From CAVWDU01 sp963753815 (GTDB lineage Bacteria; Pseudomonadota; Gammaproteobacteria; Pseudomonadales; Halieaceae): DNA of 64,000 bases. Under the pieces are notes generated by a model. That model saw only the letters and a program-made list of their open reading frames with translations, did no database searches and had not been told where the DNA came from. The stretch lies in NCBI GenBank assembly GCA_963753815.1, contig CAVWDU010000003.1, forward strand, positions 806,001-870,000. Reading direction: 5' to 3'. The position numbers were made by a program, and so were the translations under genes. Below are positions 43,123 through 52,556 of this stretch, piece by piece (within the stretch, counting starts at the first letter, position 1; every line of letters begins with the position of its first letter).

Positions 43123-43911
43123 ATGCACCTTGCGGCCATATCGATCTATCCCGTGAAGTCCTGTCGCGGGCTCGCGCTGGAGACGACCGCGCTCGACCGC
43201 TTCGGGCCGCGTGGCGACCGGCGCTGGATGGTGGTTTCCCCCGGGGGCGACATGCTGACCCAGCGCGAGGTCAGGCAGATGGCACTGGTCGACGTCAACG
43301 TTACCGCGAACGGCCTGCGCCTCGGCACCGCGCAGAACGGCGTCAATGCCGATACCCCGACGGACACCGGCCGGCGGCTTCTGGTGCGCGTGTGGGGAGA
43401 CCGGGTCGAGGCCGTCGACGCCGGCGACGACGCCGCCGGCTGGCTGGAGACGCAGCTCGGCCAGCCCTGCCGGCTGGTGTTCATGCCGGATGACAGTATC
43501 AGGCGGGTCGACGGCGCCTATGCCGGCGCCGGGGAGACCGTGGGCTTCGCCGATGGATTCCCCCTGCTGCTGGTCTCCCGGGCATCGCTGGATGACCTGA
43601 ACCAACGCCTGGAGGAGGCCGTGCCCGCCAACCGGTTTCGCCCCAACCTGATCGTGGCCGGTACCGAACCCTTCGCCGAGGACGGCTGGCGGCGCATCCG
43701 TATCGGGGAGATGGAATTCGACGTGGCCAAAGCCTGCTCACGTTGCGTCATCCCGTCCATCATCCAGGAAACAGCGGAGCGGGACCCCGGAATCAACCGG
43801 GTGCTGGCGGGATTCCGGCGCCGGGAAGGCCAGATTTTCTTCGGCCAGAACCTGCTCTACCAGCGCGAGGGGGAGCTGAATGTCGGCGACCCGGTCGAGG
43901 TGCTTGCCTGA
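43123..43911 (+). CDS. MOSC-domain protein, YcbX/mARC-like
   Basis: 262 residues: an N-terminal MOSC beta-barrel (LAAISIYPVKSCRG, GPRGDRRWMVV) and a C-terminal MOSC domain with RFRPNLIVAG, FDVAKACSRCVIPSI (the Cys that binds the molybdenum cofactor in this family) and FGQNLLYQREGELNVGD. Such proteins reduce N-hydroxylated bases or sulfoxides. The C-terminal ferredoxin domain of E. coli YcbX is absent, so a separate electron donor is needed. Confidence 0.92.
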   Translation: MHLAAISIYPVKSCRGLALETTALDRFGPRGDRRWMVVSPGGDMLTQREVRQMALVDVNVTANGLRLGTAQNGVNADTPTDTGRRLLVRVWGDRVEAVDAGDDAAGWLETQLGQPCRLVFMPDDSIRRVDGAYAGAGETVGFADGFPLLLVSRASLDDLNQRLEEAVPANRFRPNLIVAGTEPFAEDGWRRIRIGEMEFDVAKACSRCVIPSIIQETAERDPGINRVLAGFRRREGQIFFGQNLLYQREGELNVGDPVEVLA

Positions 43912-44082
43912 GCCCGGCAAACGGTCCCGGGGCGCGGCGAGCAGGCCGCATCTGCTGCGGCTCGTTCAGTGAACAAAGAAGCCGATAACCGCAAGACCTC
44001 GATTGCCGTCGTCAACCAGAGCCTTGGCAAACCACCCGGCTCGGTCTACTGTAGGTGCTTGGAGATCCCGGAGAGAGGTTCA

Positions 44083-44406
44083 ATGCGACAACTGCTCATC
44101 GCTATTGCGCTCATTACCCCCCAGGCCCAGGCCCTCGACTGGCCATGGAGTGACGCCGACGCGGCGCCCGACGACAGCTGCATCGGCTTCATCGGTGCCG
44201 GCCTCGCCGACGATCGCGTCGGTGGCTGGTCGCGCACCCAGCTGTGGCTGGCGTGGAACCGCTATGCGCGGGACGGCCTGGGAGACAAATCGGTCTTTCA
44301 ACCCCTGTACCAGTCGGGCAGCGAGCGCTATGCGGCGCTGCCCGCGGTGACAGACGGCAACCTGCTCGACATCGCCGATGGGAAGTGCGGACTTCCCGGA
44401 GACTGA
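44083..44406 (+). CDS. Small exported hypothetical protein
   Basis: 107 residues with a signal peptide (RQLLIAIALITPQAQA). The mature domain has DDSCIGFIGAGLADDRVGGWSR near its start and a final DIADGKCGLPGD; its two Cys may form a disulfide. GAGAGG lies 5 bp before the ATG. The family was not recognised. Confidence 0.65.
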   Translation: MRQLLIAIALITPQAQALDWPWSDADAAPDDSCIGFIGAGLADDRVGGWSRTQLWLAWNRYARDGLGDKSVFQPLYQSGSERYAALPAVTDGNLLDIADGKCGLPGD

Positions 44407-44517
44407 GCGCCGCGCTCGCTGCCAAGCAGTGATTGATGGCACTGTGGCGGCCGCGGTTCGTCGCGACTGCGACCTACCGATGATCGCCCCCCTATGACTC
44501 TGACACACGAGGTATTC

Positions 44518-46558
44518 ATGCGCGGCACGCACGTATTCATTGTAACGCTACTGGTGGCTCTGCTGGGTGCCTGTAGCAGCCAGACCCCGTCGAATCCGGA
44601 TGCAACCCTGCCGGAGCTGATCGATCGTGAACTGCTGTTTGGTAATCCCAGCCGGTTTCAGGGCCGCCTGAGCCCGGATGGCGAAATGATGAGCTTCCGG
44701 GCCCCGCTGGACGGGGTCATGAACCTGTGGGTGGCGCCGGCGGGCAAGATCGGCCAGGCGCGTCCGATCACCCGCGACACCAATCGCGGCATCCCCAGTC
44801 ACTTCTGGACGCTGGACAGCAGCAGCGTTCTTTATATCCAGGACCGTGACGGAGACGAAAACTGGCACCTGCACCGGGTCGACGTCCGCACGGGTGACAC
44901 TATCGATCTCACGCCCTACGAAGGCGTGCGTGCCCAGGTGCTCGGGCAGAGCGAGGATCACCCCGGCAGGATCGCCGTGGGTATGAACGACCGCGACCCC
45001 CGCTGGCACGACGCCTACGCAGTGGACCTGAAAACAGGCCAGCGCCAGCTGTTGTCGCGCAACGACGGATTCAGCGACCTCTACGTCGACAATGATCTCG
45101 TTGTCCGGCTTGCCCAACGGCAGACCGAAGACGGCGGTGCCGAGCTGCTGGTGGTCGCTGAGGATGGTTGGCGCGCGCTGACCGCCATTCCGCCCGAGGA
45201 CGTTTTCACCACGCGTATCGTCGGCTTCAATGCCGATAATACGGGCGCCTACATGGTGGACAGTCGCGACCGGGACACCGCGGCGCTGACCCGACTGGAC
45301 CTCGGCAGCGGGGAATCGTCCGTGATAGCCCGCTCGCCCACCGCGGACATCAGTGATGTGCTGGTCGATCCCCGTTCACACGCTCCCGTGGCAGCGGCCG
45401 CCAACCGGCATCAGCGGAGCTGGTTCGCCCTCGACCCGGATTACGAGGGCGATATAACCGCGCTGCAGCAAAGTGCCGAGGGCGATGCGTCCATATTGGC
45501 GAGCACGCTGGATGGGCAGCGCTGGACCGTGTTTATCAGCCGCAGCAACCGCTCACCGCGCTACGCAGTTTACGACCGGCAGAAGCGGCAGTTGACGCCG
45601 CTGTTTGAAACCAACCCCGCGATCAAGGGCCTGCCGCTGGCGGTAAAGCGAAACGTGACCATCTCCTCCCGAGACGGGTACGATCTGGTGTCTTACCTGA
45701 CGCTGCCTACCGGAGTCCCCATGCGCAGTGAGCTGCGGCCGCGGACCCCATTGCCCTTAGTGCTACTGGTGCACGGCGGACCCTGGGCGCGCGACACAGC
45801 GGGCTACGACGGCCAGGTACAGTGGCTCGCAAACCGCGGTTACGCCGTGCTGCAGGTGAACTTTCGCGGCTCGACCGGGTTCGGCAAGAATTTCACCGCC
45901 GCCGGCAACTATGAGTGGGCGGGCAAGATGCACGACGACCTGCTCGATGCCGTCGACTGGGCCGTCGAGCGTGGGCATTACCCGGAAAGAAAGCGTCGCC
46001 ATCATGGGCGGCAGCTACGGCGGCTACGCGACGCTGGTCGGATTGAGCTTCACACCCGAGGTATTCGCCTGCGGCGTCGATATCGTGGGCCCCTCCAACC
46101 TGCAAACACTGATCGAGTCGATTCCCCCGTACTGGGAGGGCTTCCGCCGGACGCTCATCGCAGCCGTCGGTGACCCCGATACCGCACCCGGTCGCTCGCT
46201 GCTCCGGGAGCGCTCGCCGCTGTCCCGGGTAGAGGCCATCGAGCGGCCCCTGCTGATCGGCCAGGGCGCCAATGACCCCCGGGTCAAGCAGGCGGAGTCC
46301 GACCAGATCGTCCAGGCCATGCAATCCCGCAATATCCCGGTAACCTATGTGCTCTACCCGGACGAAGGCCACGGTTTCCAGAAACCCGAAAACGACCTGT
46401 CCTTTTACGCGATCGCGGAGAGTTTCCTGGCCAGGTGTCTCGGTGGTCGGCAGCAGCCGATCGGCGATGACTTCGAGGGCGCCAGCCTGCAGGTCATGGC
46501 CGGCGCCGACCAGGTGCCCGGGTTACGCGAGGCATTGTCGCCCGCTGCTGGCCAGTAA
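44518..46558 (+). pseudogene. S9-family (prolyl oligopeptidase-like) lipoprotein peptidase, frameshifted
   Basis: About 680 residues: lipobox LLGAC, a beta-propeller region with LSPDGEMMSFRAPLDGVMN, then the alpha/beta-hydrolase catalytic domain (VLLVHGGPWARD, QVNFRGSTGFGK). The frame breaks at GGG 45973-45975, where one extra G interrupts DAVDWAVERG-ITRKESVAIMGGSYGGYATL. The Ser nucleophile (GGSYGG), the Asp (GANDPRVK) and the His (DEGHGF) all lie in the second frame. Without the insertion it is a complete enzyme. As written, translation ends at 46173 without the catalytic residues. Confidence 0.88.
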
Positions 46559-46572
46559 GTTACGGTGTGAAG

Positions 46573-47133
46573 ATGAGCAGGCTGCTGCCGTGGATGCTGT
46601 TGCTGTCACTGGAGATCAGTGCCCAGCCCACCACGGTGTATAAATCCGTTGATGAGAACGGCGAGGTCACGTTCTCGGACCAGCCGCCGGCAGGCGGCGA
46701 GCAGGCCGAGACCCTGGTTTACGACACCGGCGAGCCGGTGTCCGAAGAGGAGGCCGCAGCGCGATTGCAGCGCATGCGGGAAACGACCGACCGCATGGCG
46801 GCGGATCGCCGGGAGCGTGAGGCGGCGCGGTCGCCTGCCCCGGCGTCGAGGCCGGCTGATGTTCCGGCGACCGGGCAGACCGAACCGCTACCCGCCTACT
46901 ACTCGGGCTACTACAACTACAGCCGGCGCCACAGGCCCGGCGCCAGGCCCCCCTTACGACCACCGGGTCGCCCGCCGGGCCGTCCACCAACCCATCCGGT
47001 GCACCCCGTCACACCCATCTCGCCGGTACCGTACCCCTCGAGCTATATCCGCAAGCGCTATCCCGGTCGCGCTGGCGAAATATTCAATCCACCGGCCACC
47101 AGTCCCCGCCGCGGCTCACCGCGACGCCGGTAG
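46573..47133 (+). CDS. DUF4124-domain exported protein
   Basis: 186 residues: a signal peptide (SRLLPWMLLLSLEISAQ), a DUF4124 domain (TTVYKSVDENGEVTFSDQPP, GEQAETLVY), a charged helical stretch (EEEAAARLQRMRETTDRMAAD) and a long Pro/Arg/Tyr-rich tail. DUF4124 proteins are periplasmic and of unknown role. GTG at 46567 is an alternative start. It follows the peptidase after 14 bp. Confidence 0.85.
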   Translation: MSRLLPWMLLLSLEISAQPTTVYKSVDENGEVTFSDQPPAGGEQAETLVYDTGEPVSEEEAAARLQRMRETTDRMAADRREREAARSPAPASRPADVPATGQTEPLPAYYSGYYNYSRRHRPGARPPLRPPGRPPGRPPTHPVHPVTPISPVPYPSSYIRKRYPGRAGEIFNPPATSPRRGSPRRR

Positions 47134-47188
47134 ACCGCAGGGCGGACATGCGGGTGGCGGTAGTGGCCCGGATCAAAGCTGTGCGCTT

Positions 47189-49243
47189 CTACTCCGCGCT
47201 CCCGGTGGCCGCACCGTCATAGCGTTCAAACCAGGCCAGGATGGCCGCCACCTTGGCGAGCAACTGGCTTGGCCGCTTGGCGATACTGTGGGACGCGCCC
47301 GGTATACGCACCATGGTCGTGTCCACACCACGCAACTTGAGTGCCTGGTAGTACTGCTCCGTTTCAGCCATGGGTGTACGCAGATCCGCTTCGCCGGTCA
47401 GCAGCATCGTGGGCGTGGTGACCTTGCCCACCAGCGACAGCGGCGAACGATTCCAGTAGGCCATGGGGTCTTCCCAGGGCATGGACTCGAACCAGTAGCG
47501 GGTGAAGTAAGGCGGCATGTCGGCCGTCAGCACGAAGCTGGTCCAGTTGATGACCGGCTTGGCGACCACCGCGGCACGGAACCGGTCCGTCGAGCCCACG
47601 ATCCAGGCAGTCAGCACTCCGCCGCCACTGCCCCCGGTGACGTAAAGGCGCCCGGTATCCACGAAACCGCGCGCAACCACCTCGTCGACCGCAGACATGA
47701 GGTCATCGTAGTCCTGCCCGGGATAGGCGTGATGAATCAGATTGGCAAACTCGGCACCGTAACTGGTGCTGCCCCTGGGATTGACATAGAGCACCACGTA
47801 ACCGGCGGCGGCATACAACTGCACCTCGGCGGAAAACCGGCTGCCGTAGTTGGTGTGCGGGCCGCCGTGAATCTCCAGGATCAGCGGGTACTTCGTTTCC
47901 GGGTCAAAGCCGGGCGGCAGGGCCATCCAGGCCTGTACCGGCCGGCCATCGGCGCTGGATTTCACCCACAGCTCCTCCACCGGTGAAACCGCCCGGTGCG
48001 CCAGCAGGTTTTCGTTCAGCCGGGTCAGCTGGCGCGGCTTCGCCCCGCCGGGCCGGCCGCTGCCCAACTCGGCCGGGTGCCGGGTCGTGCCGAGGGTGAA
48101 TGCATAAACGTCCTCCCCGCCCACCGCGTATTCACCGCCGGAGTAAGGCCGACCCAGGGATTGCCCGCCCAGGCCGCGGGTGAGCTCGCTGATATTGCCC
48201 TGCAGGTCAGTGACGGCCAGGACCGTGTCGCCTTTTTCGTCGTACTGGAAAAAAAGCCGCTCGCCGTCGGCTGACCACTGCGGATTGACGATGTCCCGGT
48301 CCAGCCCCGACAACAGCTCGCGCTTGCCGCTGCCATCGCTGGCCATGAGGTAGAGCCCGCTGCGGTGGTGACCCAGCCCCTCATCGTCCCAACCGGTGTA
48401 GGCGATATGACGCCCGTCCGGTGAAGTCCTGACCTCGGCGTCCCGCCCCTTGCGGTCAGTCAGCGCAGTCACCTCGCCGTCGGCCAAGGTGACCCGGTAG
48501 ATCTCCGAGTTGGCAATATCGGTATCCCAATCGGGGTTGCGGTTGGCGACGACATAGAGGGATTTGCCGTCCGCGGACCACGCAATATCGCCATTGTGGT
48601 GAAATTCGCCATCCGTGACCTGGCGAGGACTGCCACCCGCGGCGGAAATGACAAACACCTGCAGGAAACCGTGCGGGTAGTTGCCCATGCCGTCGCTGCG
48701 GTAGATGGTGCGGTCGACGACCACCGGCGCGGCGGCCCATTCGGCACCTTTCGGCTTCGCGGGTAATTTGCCCATGGTCGGGGGTTTGCTGCGCACCAGC
48801 ATACTGAAAGCGAGCCAGTGGCCGTCCGGCGACCAGGACAGGTGCCTGGGAGACTCAGCCAGCCGGGTAAGCGGTGCGCTGGCACCGGTATCCAGCCAGT
48901 GGAGAAAGATCTGGGTACCGACATCGTCACGTGTGGTGTAGGCGACACGCAGGTCGTCCGGCGCCAGCGCCACATTGCCGACACTGTCCACGCCGGCGAC
49001 GACCGGGCGGTGCTGCTGACCGTCCACCTCGATCTGCCAAAGACTACTGCGGCGCCGATCCTTCATAATGTCCATCGAATTGCGCAGGTAGAGGATTCGC
49101 TCACCCTGGCTGTCGACGGTCGGGCTGCTGATATAGTGCAGCCGGAAAACATCCTCGGGCGCCAATGGCGGCAGGCCCTCTGCACCCACGGCTGCGGCCA
49201 GGCAGGACAGGAGCACCGATAGTGTGGTTAGAAATAGCTTCAC
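47189..49243 (-). CDS. S9-family prolyl oligopeptidase-like peptidase, exported
   Basis: 684 residues with a signal peptide (FLTTLSVLLSCLAAAVGA). A seven-bladed-propeller-type region with WSPDGHWLAFSM, WSADGKSLYVVAN and SPDGRHIAYTGWDDEG precedes the catalytic domain: EIHGGPHTNYGS, nucleophile region VTGGSGGGVLTAW, Asp in GEADLRTPMAETEQ and His in PGASHSIAK. It cleaves short peptides, probably in the periplasm. It is intact, unlike the neighbouring S9 gene, from which it differs in the nucleophile motif (GGSGGG versus GGSYGG). Confidence 0.93.
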   Translation of the reverse strand: MKLFLTTLSVLLSCLAAAVGAEGLPPLAPEDVFRLHYISSPTVDSQGERILYLRNSMDIMKDRRRSSLWQIEVDGQQHRPVVAGVDSVGNVALAPDDLRVAYTTRDDVGTQIFLHWLDTGASAPLTRLAESPRHLSWSPDGHWLAFSMLVRSKPPTMGKLPAKPKGAEWAAAPVVVDRTIYRSDGMGNYPHGFLQVFVISAAGGSPRQVTDGEFHHNGDIAWSADGKSLYVVANRNPDWDTDIANSEIYRVTLADGEVTALTDRKGRDAEVRTSPDGRHIAYTGWDDEGLGHHRSGLYLMASDGSGKRELLSGLDRDIVNPQWSADGERLFFQYDEKGDTVLAVTDLQGNISELTRGLGGQSLGRPYSGGEYAVGGEDVYAFTLGTTRHPAELGSGRPGGAKPRQLTRLNENLLAHRAVSPVEELWVKSSADGRPVQAWMALPPGFDPETKYPLILEIHGGPHTNYGSRFSAEVQLYAAAGYVVLYVNPRGSTSYGAEFANLIHHAYPGQDYDDLMSAVDEVVARGFVDTGRLYVTGGSGGGVLTAWIVGSTDRFRAAVVAKPVINWTSFVLTADMPPYFTRYWFESMPWEDPMAYWNRSPLSLVGKVTTPTMLLTGEADLRTPMAETEQYYQALKLRGVDTTMVRIPGASHSIAKRPSQLLAKVAAILAWFERYDGAATGSAE

Positions 49244-49400
49244 CGCTTTCCCCTCTTGGTCAAAAGACGCGCCAGTATATACCAGTGCTCCGCCCGATTG
49301 ACGGCCAGTGCTTCAGGGCATGCTGGAGGTACGGCCTGAGGTGGGGGCGATGATTCCCGCGTTCAGAGAGGTGGTTCGCGGGTGACGGCAGCCGACGGTG

Positions 49401-49715
49401 TCACATCAGGGATTCGCGCAGCCGGCGTCGGAGCTCGCGACGATGCGCAATCTTATCGCGCGCATCCTCCGGTAACTCGCACAGATCGATGATGCTCTTC
49501 TCTTCCAGCAATTCGATCAGGTCTTCCAGCACCCGGACCAGATTCCGGTCGCTACGCAACCACTCGCCTGCCGCCGTCTCTTCTGATTCCTGGAGGCCAT
49601 TCACAAACCGGGCCAGTGAGCGATCATTCGCTGCCACCTGCTCCCCGAACCCGGCCACCGTATCCCGACTCACGGCGACGATTTCGCCCACCGCGTCGCG
49701 TCTCACAAATACCAT
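49401..49715 (-). CDS. Small hypothetical protein
   Basis: 104 residues, cytoplasmic, helical and charged. The pattern VFVRRDAVGEIVAVS ... LVRVLEDLIELLEEKSIIDLCELPEDARDK matches a gammaproteobacterial family often mislabelled as tryptophan synthase beta-like; it has no enzyme motif. The function is unknown. Confidence 0.75.
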   Translation of the reverse strand: MVFVRRDAVGEIVAVSRDTVAGFGEQVAANDRSLARFVNGLQESEETAAGEWLRSDRNLVRVLEDLIELLEEKSIIDLCELPEDARDKIAHRRELRRRLRESLM

Positions 49716-50038
49716 CGCATTCTCCCTGCGGTCGCCACGCCCGCAGGATTCGGGCGGACGACTTCACGCTCAATGCCATCGTATAACGCGAGCGCAGCCC
49801 GGCAAAAAGAGAAATGCCGAAAAGTCCACTCTTCCATCGCTTGGCAACGCGACTGTATGCTGACGTGGATCGGTTCAGGAACCGCGACTGGCGGCGCGGG
49901 CACAGCATCGAAGGCCGGGGTGGCTTGCCGATTCATGAATCGAGCCGGGGAGGCAACCGCTAGCGCCGCCGGTACCAGCGATGCACGCTCAGGCCTTCCG
50001 TGTGACCGATGACGGCGACCAGCCCGCAAGGAGACCAG
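49716..50038. other. Intergenic region, nothing recognised
   Basis: About 320 bp between two divergent genes. It should hold both promoters. No supported gene, repeat or hairpin was found; the reading frames here lack ribosome binding sites and homology. Confidence 0.5.
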
Positions 50039-51611
50039 GTGGATTCAACACTTATCAGGCAGTTGCTTCGCCCGGAAGCCTTCGACCACCCCGGTGGTGA
50101 TATTGAATTGCTGGAGACCCATATCTCCTGGGTCGTGCTCTGCGGTGAATTCGCCTACAAGATAAAGAAGCCGATGAGCCTGGAGTTCCTGGATTTTTCG
50201 ACCAGCGAGCGCCGTCGCCACTTTTGCGAGGAAGAACTGCGTCTCAATCGCCGGTTTGCACCCGAGCTGTACCTCGCGGTCGTTCCGATCACGCTGTGCG
50301 GGGGTCAACCGCAGCTGAACGGCCACGGCGAACCCATAGACCACGCGGTCAAGATGCGGCGCATCCCAAAGTCAGATCTGTTGGAAGAGATGACAAAAAA
50401 ACGCGGCGTGCTCGAGCCGGGCCTGGTCAGGAAACTGGCCTCGGAACTGGCCAGGCTGCACGCCGCCCTGCCGCACGTGCTGGTTGACCCCGGCGGTGCC
50501 GAACCCGGGGCCCCGGGAGCACTGCACCTGGCCATGATGCAGAATTTTCGACTGCTCGATCACCCGGGCCTGGGCCCTGAGGTGGCCAGGCAGTTAGCGG
50601 TGATCCGGCACTGGTGGTGCGGGCGCTTCGAGGGTTTGCAGCGCGCAATGGCAGACCGTATCCGGCAACACCGGGTAATCGAAGGACACGGTGACACCCA
50701 TATCGGCAACGTCGCCGTGATCGATGGTCGGGTGCGGTTTTTTGACTGCATAGAATTCAACAGGTCGTTTCGGATTCTCGACAGTATTGGCGAACTCGCG
50801 CTGATGAGCATGGACATGACCGCCCGCGGGCATCGTCCCGAGAGCCATCGCTTGATCTCTGATTACCTGGAATACCGTGGTGATTACGATGGCCTGCGAA
50901 TGCTATCTCTTTACCAATGCTACTTCGCCCTGGTTCGCGCCAAGGTCAACCTGTTGCGAGTGATTGGGAGCGACCCGGAGCAGCCGTCCGTTCCAGAGTC
51001 CGCCGCCTACCAACCCTGTCGGCATTACATCGATCTTGCCGACACCTACCGGATGCCCGGGAAACCGTTCCTCGCGATCACTCACGGGGTTTCTGGCAGC
51101 GGTAAGTCAACCGTCGCGGGGGATGCTGTGCGGCCATTCAGGCGCCATTCGCCTGCGCTCGGATGTCGAGCGCAAGCGCCTCGCCGGGATTTCACCGGAA
51201 CACCGCAGCGATACCGCCCGGACACGGACTCTTTACAGCGCCGAAATGAGCCGCAAAACGTTCGACCGGCTGATCGAACTCAGCCGGTCACTGGTCGAAC
51301 AGGGTTTACCCACCATCGTGGATGCAACCTTCCTCCATCGCCGTGTGCGCAGCCGGTTCGCCCGGTTGGCACTCGAACTGGAGATACCATTTGTCATCCT
51401 CGACTGCGAGGTACCTGTGGGCGAGTTGCGACGGCGCCTGGCGGCAAGGGAAAGTGCAGGCAGTGACGCATCCGACGCCGGCATTGCGGTCATGGAGCAG
51501 CAGCTGGAACAAAGGGAGCCGCTCACGGAACAAGAGCGGGCGAGGGCGGTAACCGCATCGCGAGAAATCACTCACGTCTGGCGGGACCTGCAGGCGCTGC
51601 TGACCAGGTAA
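50039..51611 (+). pseudogene. Bifunctional phosphotransferase-like / AAA P-loop kinase protein, frameshifted
   Basis: About 520 residues. The N-terminal ~340 resemble aminoglycoside-phosphotransferase-like domains (FAYKIKKPMSLEFLDFS; VIEGHGDTHIGNVAVIDGRVRFFDCIEF, quoted in two parts: EGHGDTHIGNVAVI and RVRFFDCIEF). The C-terminal domain is a gluconate-kinase-like P-loop kinase with HGVSGSGKSTVAG. The frame breaks at GGGGG 51118-51122 (one G too many); the second frame continues LCGHSGAIRLRSDVERKRL and VDATFLHRR to 51611. GTG at 50039 has AAGGAG 6 bp upstream. The fusion type is known in proteobacteria; substrates are unknown. Confidence 0.85.
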
Positions 51612-51795
51612 GGCAGGAGTACCGCGGCAGTCAACCTCGGCACGGCGCAGAAGTGATCCGTCGCACCGGGGTCGCCGTACACGACGCCATAAATGCCGCC
51701 GTCATGCCGACCCAGCCGGTATCGGAATGTTGAACACGACACGGCCTCACCGGGTGCCGGGTCGAAACCGCAGCCCGCAACAGGATTCAACCACC

Positions 51796-52479
51796 ATGAA
51801 TGTCCACACTGCCGAAGCGATGGCCGACAGAGCGCTGCCCGCCAGGATGCTGGCCACCAGGATGCTGGCCACCAGGATGCTGGCCACCAGGACGTTGGCC
51901 GCCCGAATGCGGGCCGCACGATTATTGAGCGTGATCGCCGCCGTAATACTTGCCACTGGAGGCTGCACCATGGCCAGGGCCACAGAAGAACCCAAATACG
52001 AGTTGCTTACCACTCTCGACGCTATCGAGATCCGTCGTTACGTCGACACCATACAGGCGATAACGCCAATGCCCACCGGACGCGGCAGTGGCTTCCGTCG
52101 ACTGGCCGGCTACATCTTCGGCGGTAACAGCGAACAGGCCGAAATCGCAATGACCGCTCCGGTAGCGACCACGCTTGCCGGCGACGAGGCGCAGATGGCC
52201 TTCACGATGCCGGCCGAATGGACCATGGAGACGCTGCCCGAACCGGAAGATTCAAACGTTCGCCTGCAGCCTGTCCCGGCCTTTACCGCCGCGGTGATCG
52301 GCTTCAGTGGACGGGCGACCGAGAAGCGATCCGCCGACATGGCAACGCAGTTGCTCACCCGCCTTGCCGAGGAAGGTATTGAGCTGCGCGGGCAGACCGT
52401 CCTCAACCAGTACGACCCGCCGTGGAAACTGCCGTTCCTGCGGCGCAACGAAATCATGGTCGAGATACTCTGGCCATGA
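51796..52479 (+). CDS. SOUL-family haem-binding lipoprotein-like protein
   Basis: The SOUL domain (about residues 65-225) reads YELLTTLDAIEIRRYVD, GRGSGFRRLAGYIFGGN, IAMTAPV and ending WKLPFLRRNEIMVEILWP. A secretion signal with lipobox precedes it (RLLSVIAAVILATGGC). Ahead of the signal are about 40 further residues containing LATRM repeats from a 15-bp tandem repeat, which is abnormal. Several in-frame ATGs lie in the repeat; ATG at 51907 would give a normal signal starting MRAARLLSVI and may be the real start. SOUL proteins bind haem or porphyrin, fitting a tetrapyrrole-rich cell (inference). Confidence 0.85.
   Translation: MNVHTAEAMADRALPARMLATRMLATRMLATRTLAARMRAARLLSVIAAVILATGGCTMARATEEPKYELLTTLDAIEIRRYVDTIQAITPMPTGRGSGFRRLAGYIFGGNSEQAEIAMTAPVATTLAGDEAQMAFTMPAEWTMETLPEPEDSNVRLQPVPAFTAAVIGFSGRATEKRSADMATQLLTRLAEEGIELRGQTVLNQYDPPWKLPFLRRNEIMVEILWP
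51844..51918. repeat. 15-bp tandem repeat at the start of the SOUL gene
   Basis: Three exact units AGGATGCTGGCCACC (51844-51888) followed by two diverged units (51889-51903, 51904-51918). They encode RMLAT pentapeptides. Each exact unit and the last contain an in-frame ATG. Confidence 0.9.
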
Positions 52480-52556
52480 GCCGCGGCGGGAGCGCGCCCG
52501 GATAATCGGCGCCCCGCGCCGCGGCACTCTGTCGGACTGAGGCTTCCGGCAGACTA

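Noticed and set aside
52480..52525. 9-bp inverted repeat GCCGCGGCG/CGCCGCGGC as a bidirectional terminator
   Set aside because: The loop is about 28 bases and no T-run follows on either strand; in such GC-rich DNA it may be chance.
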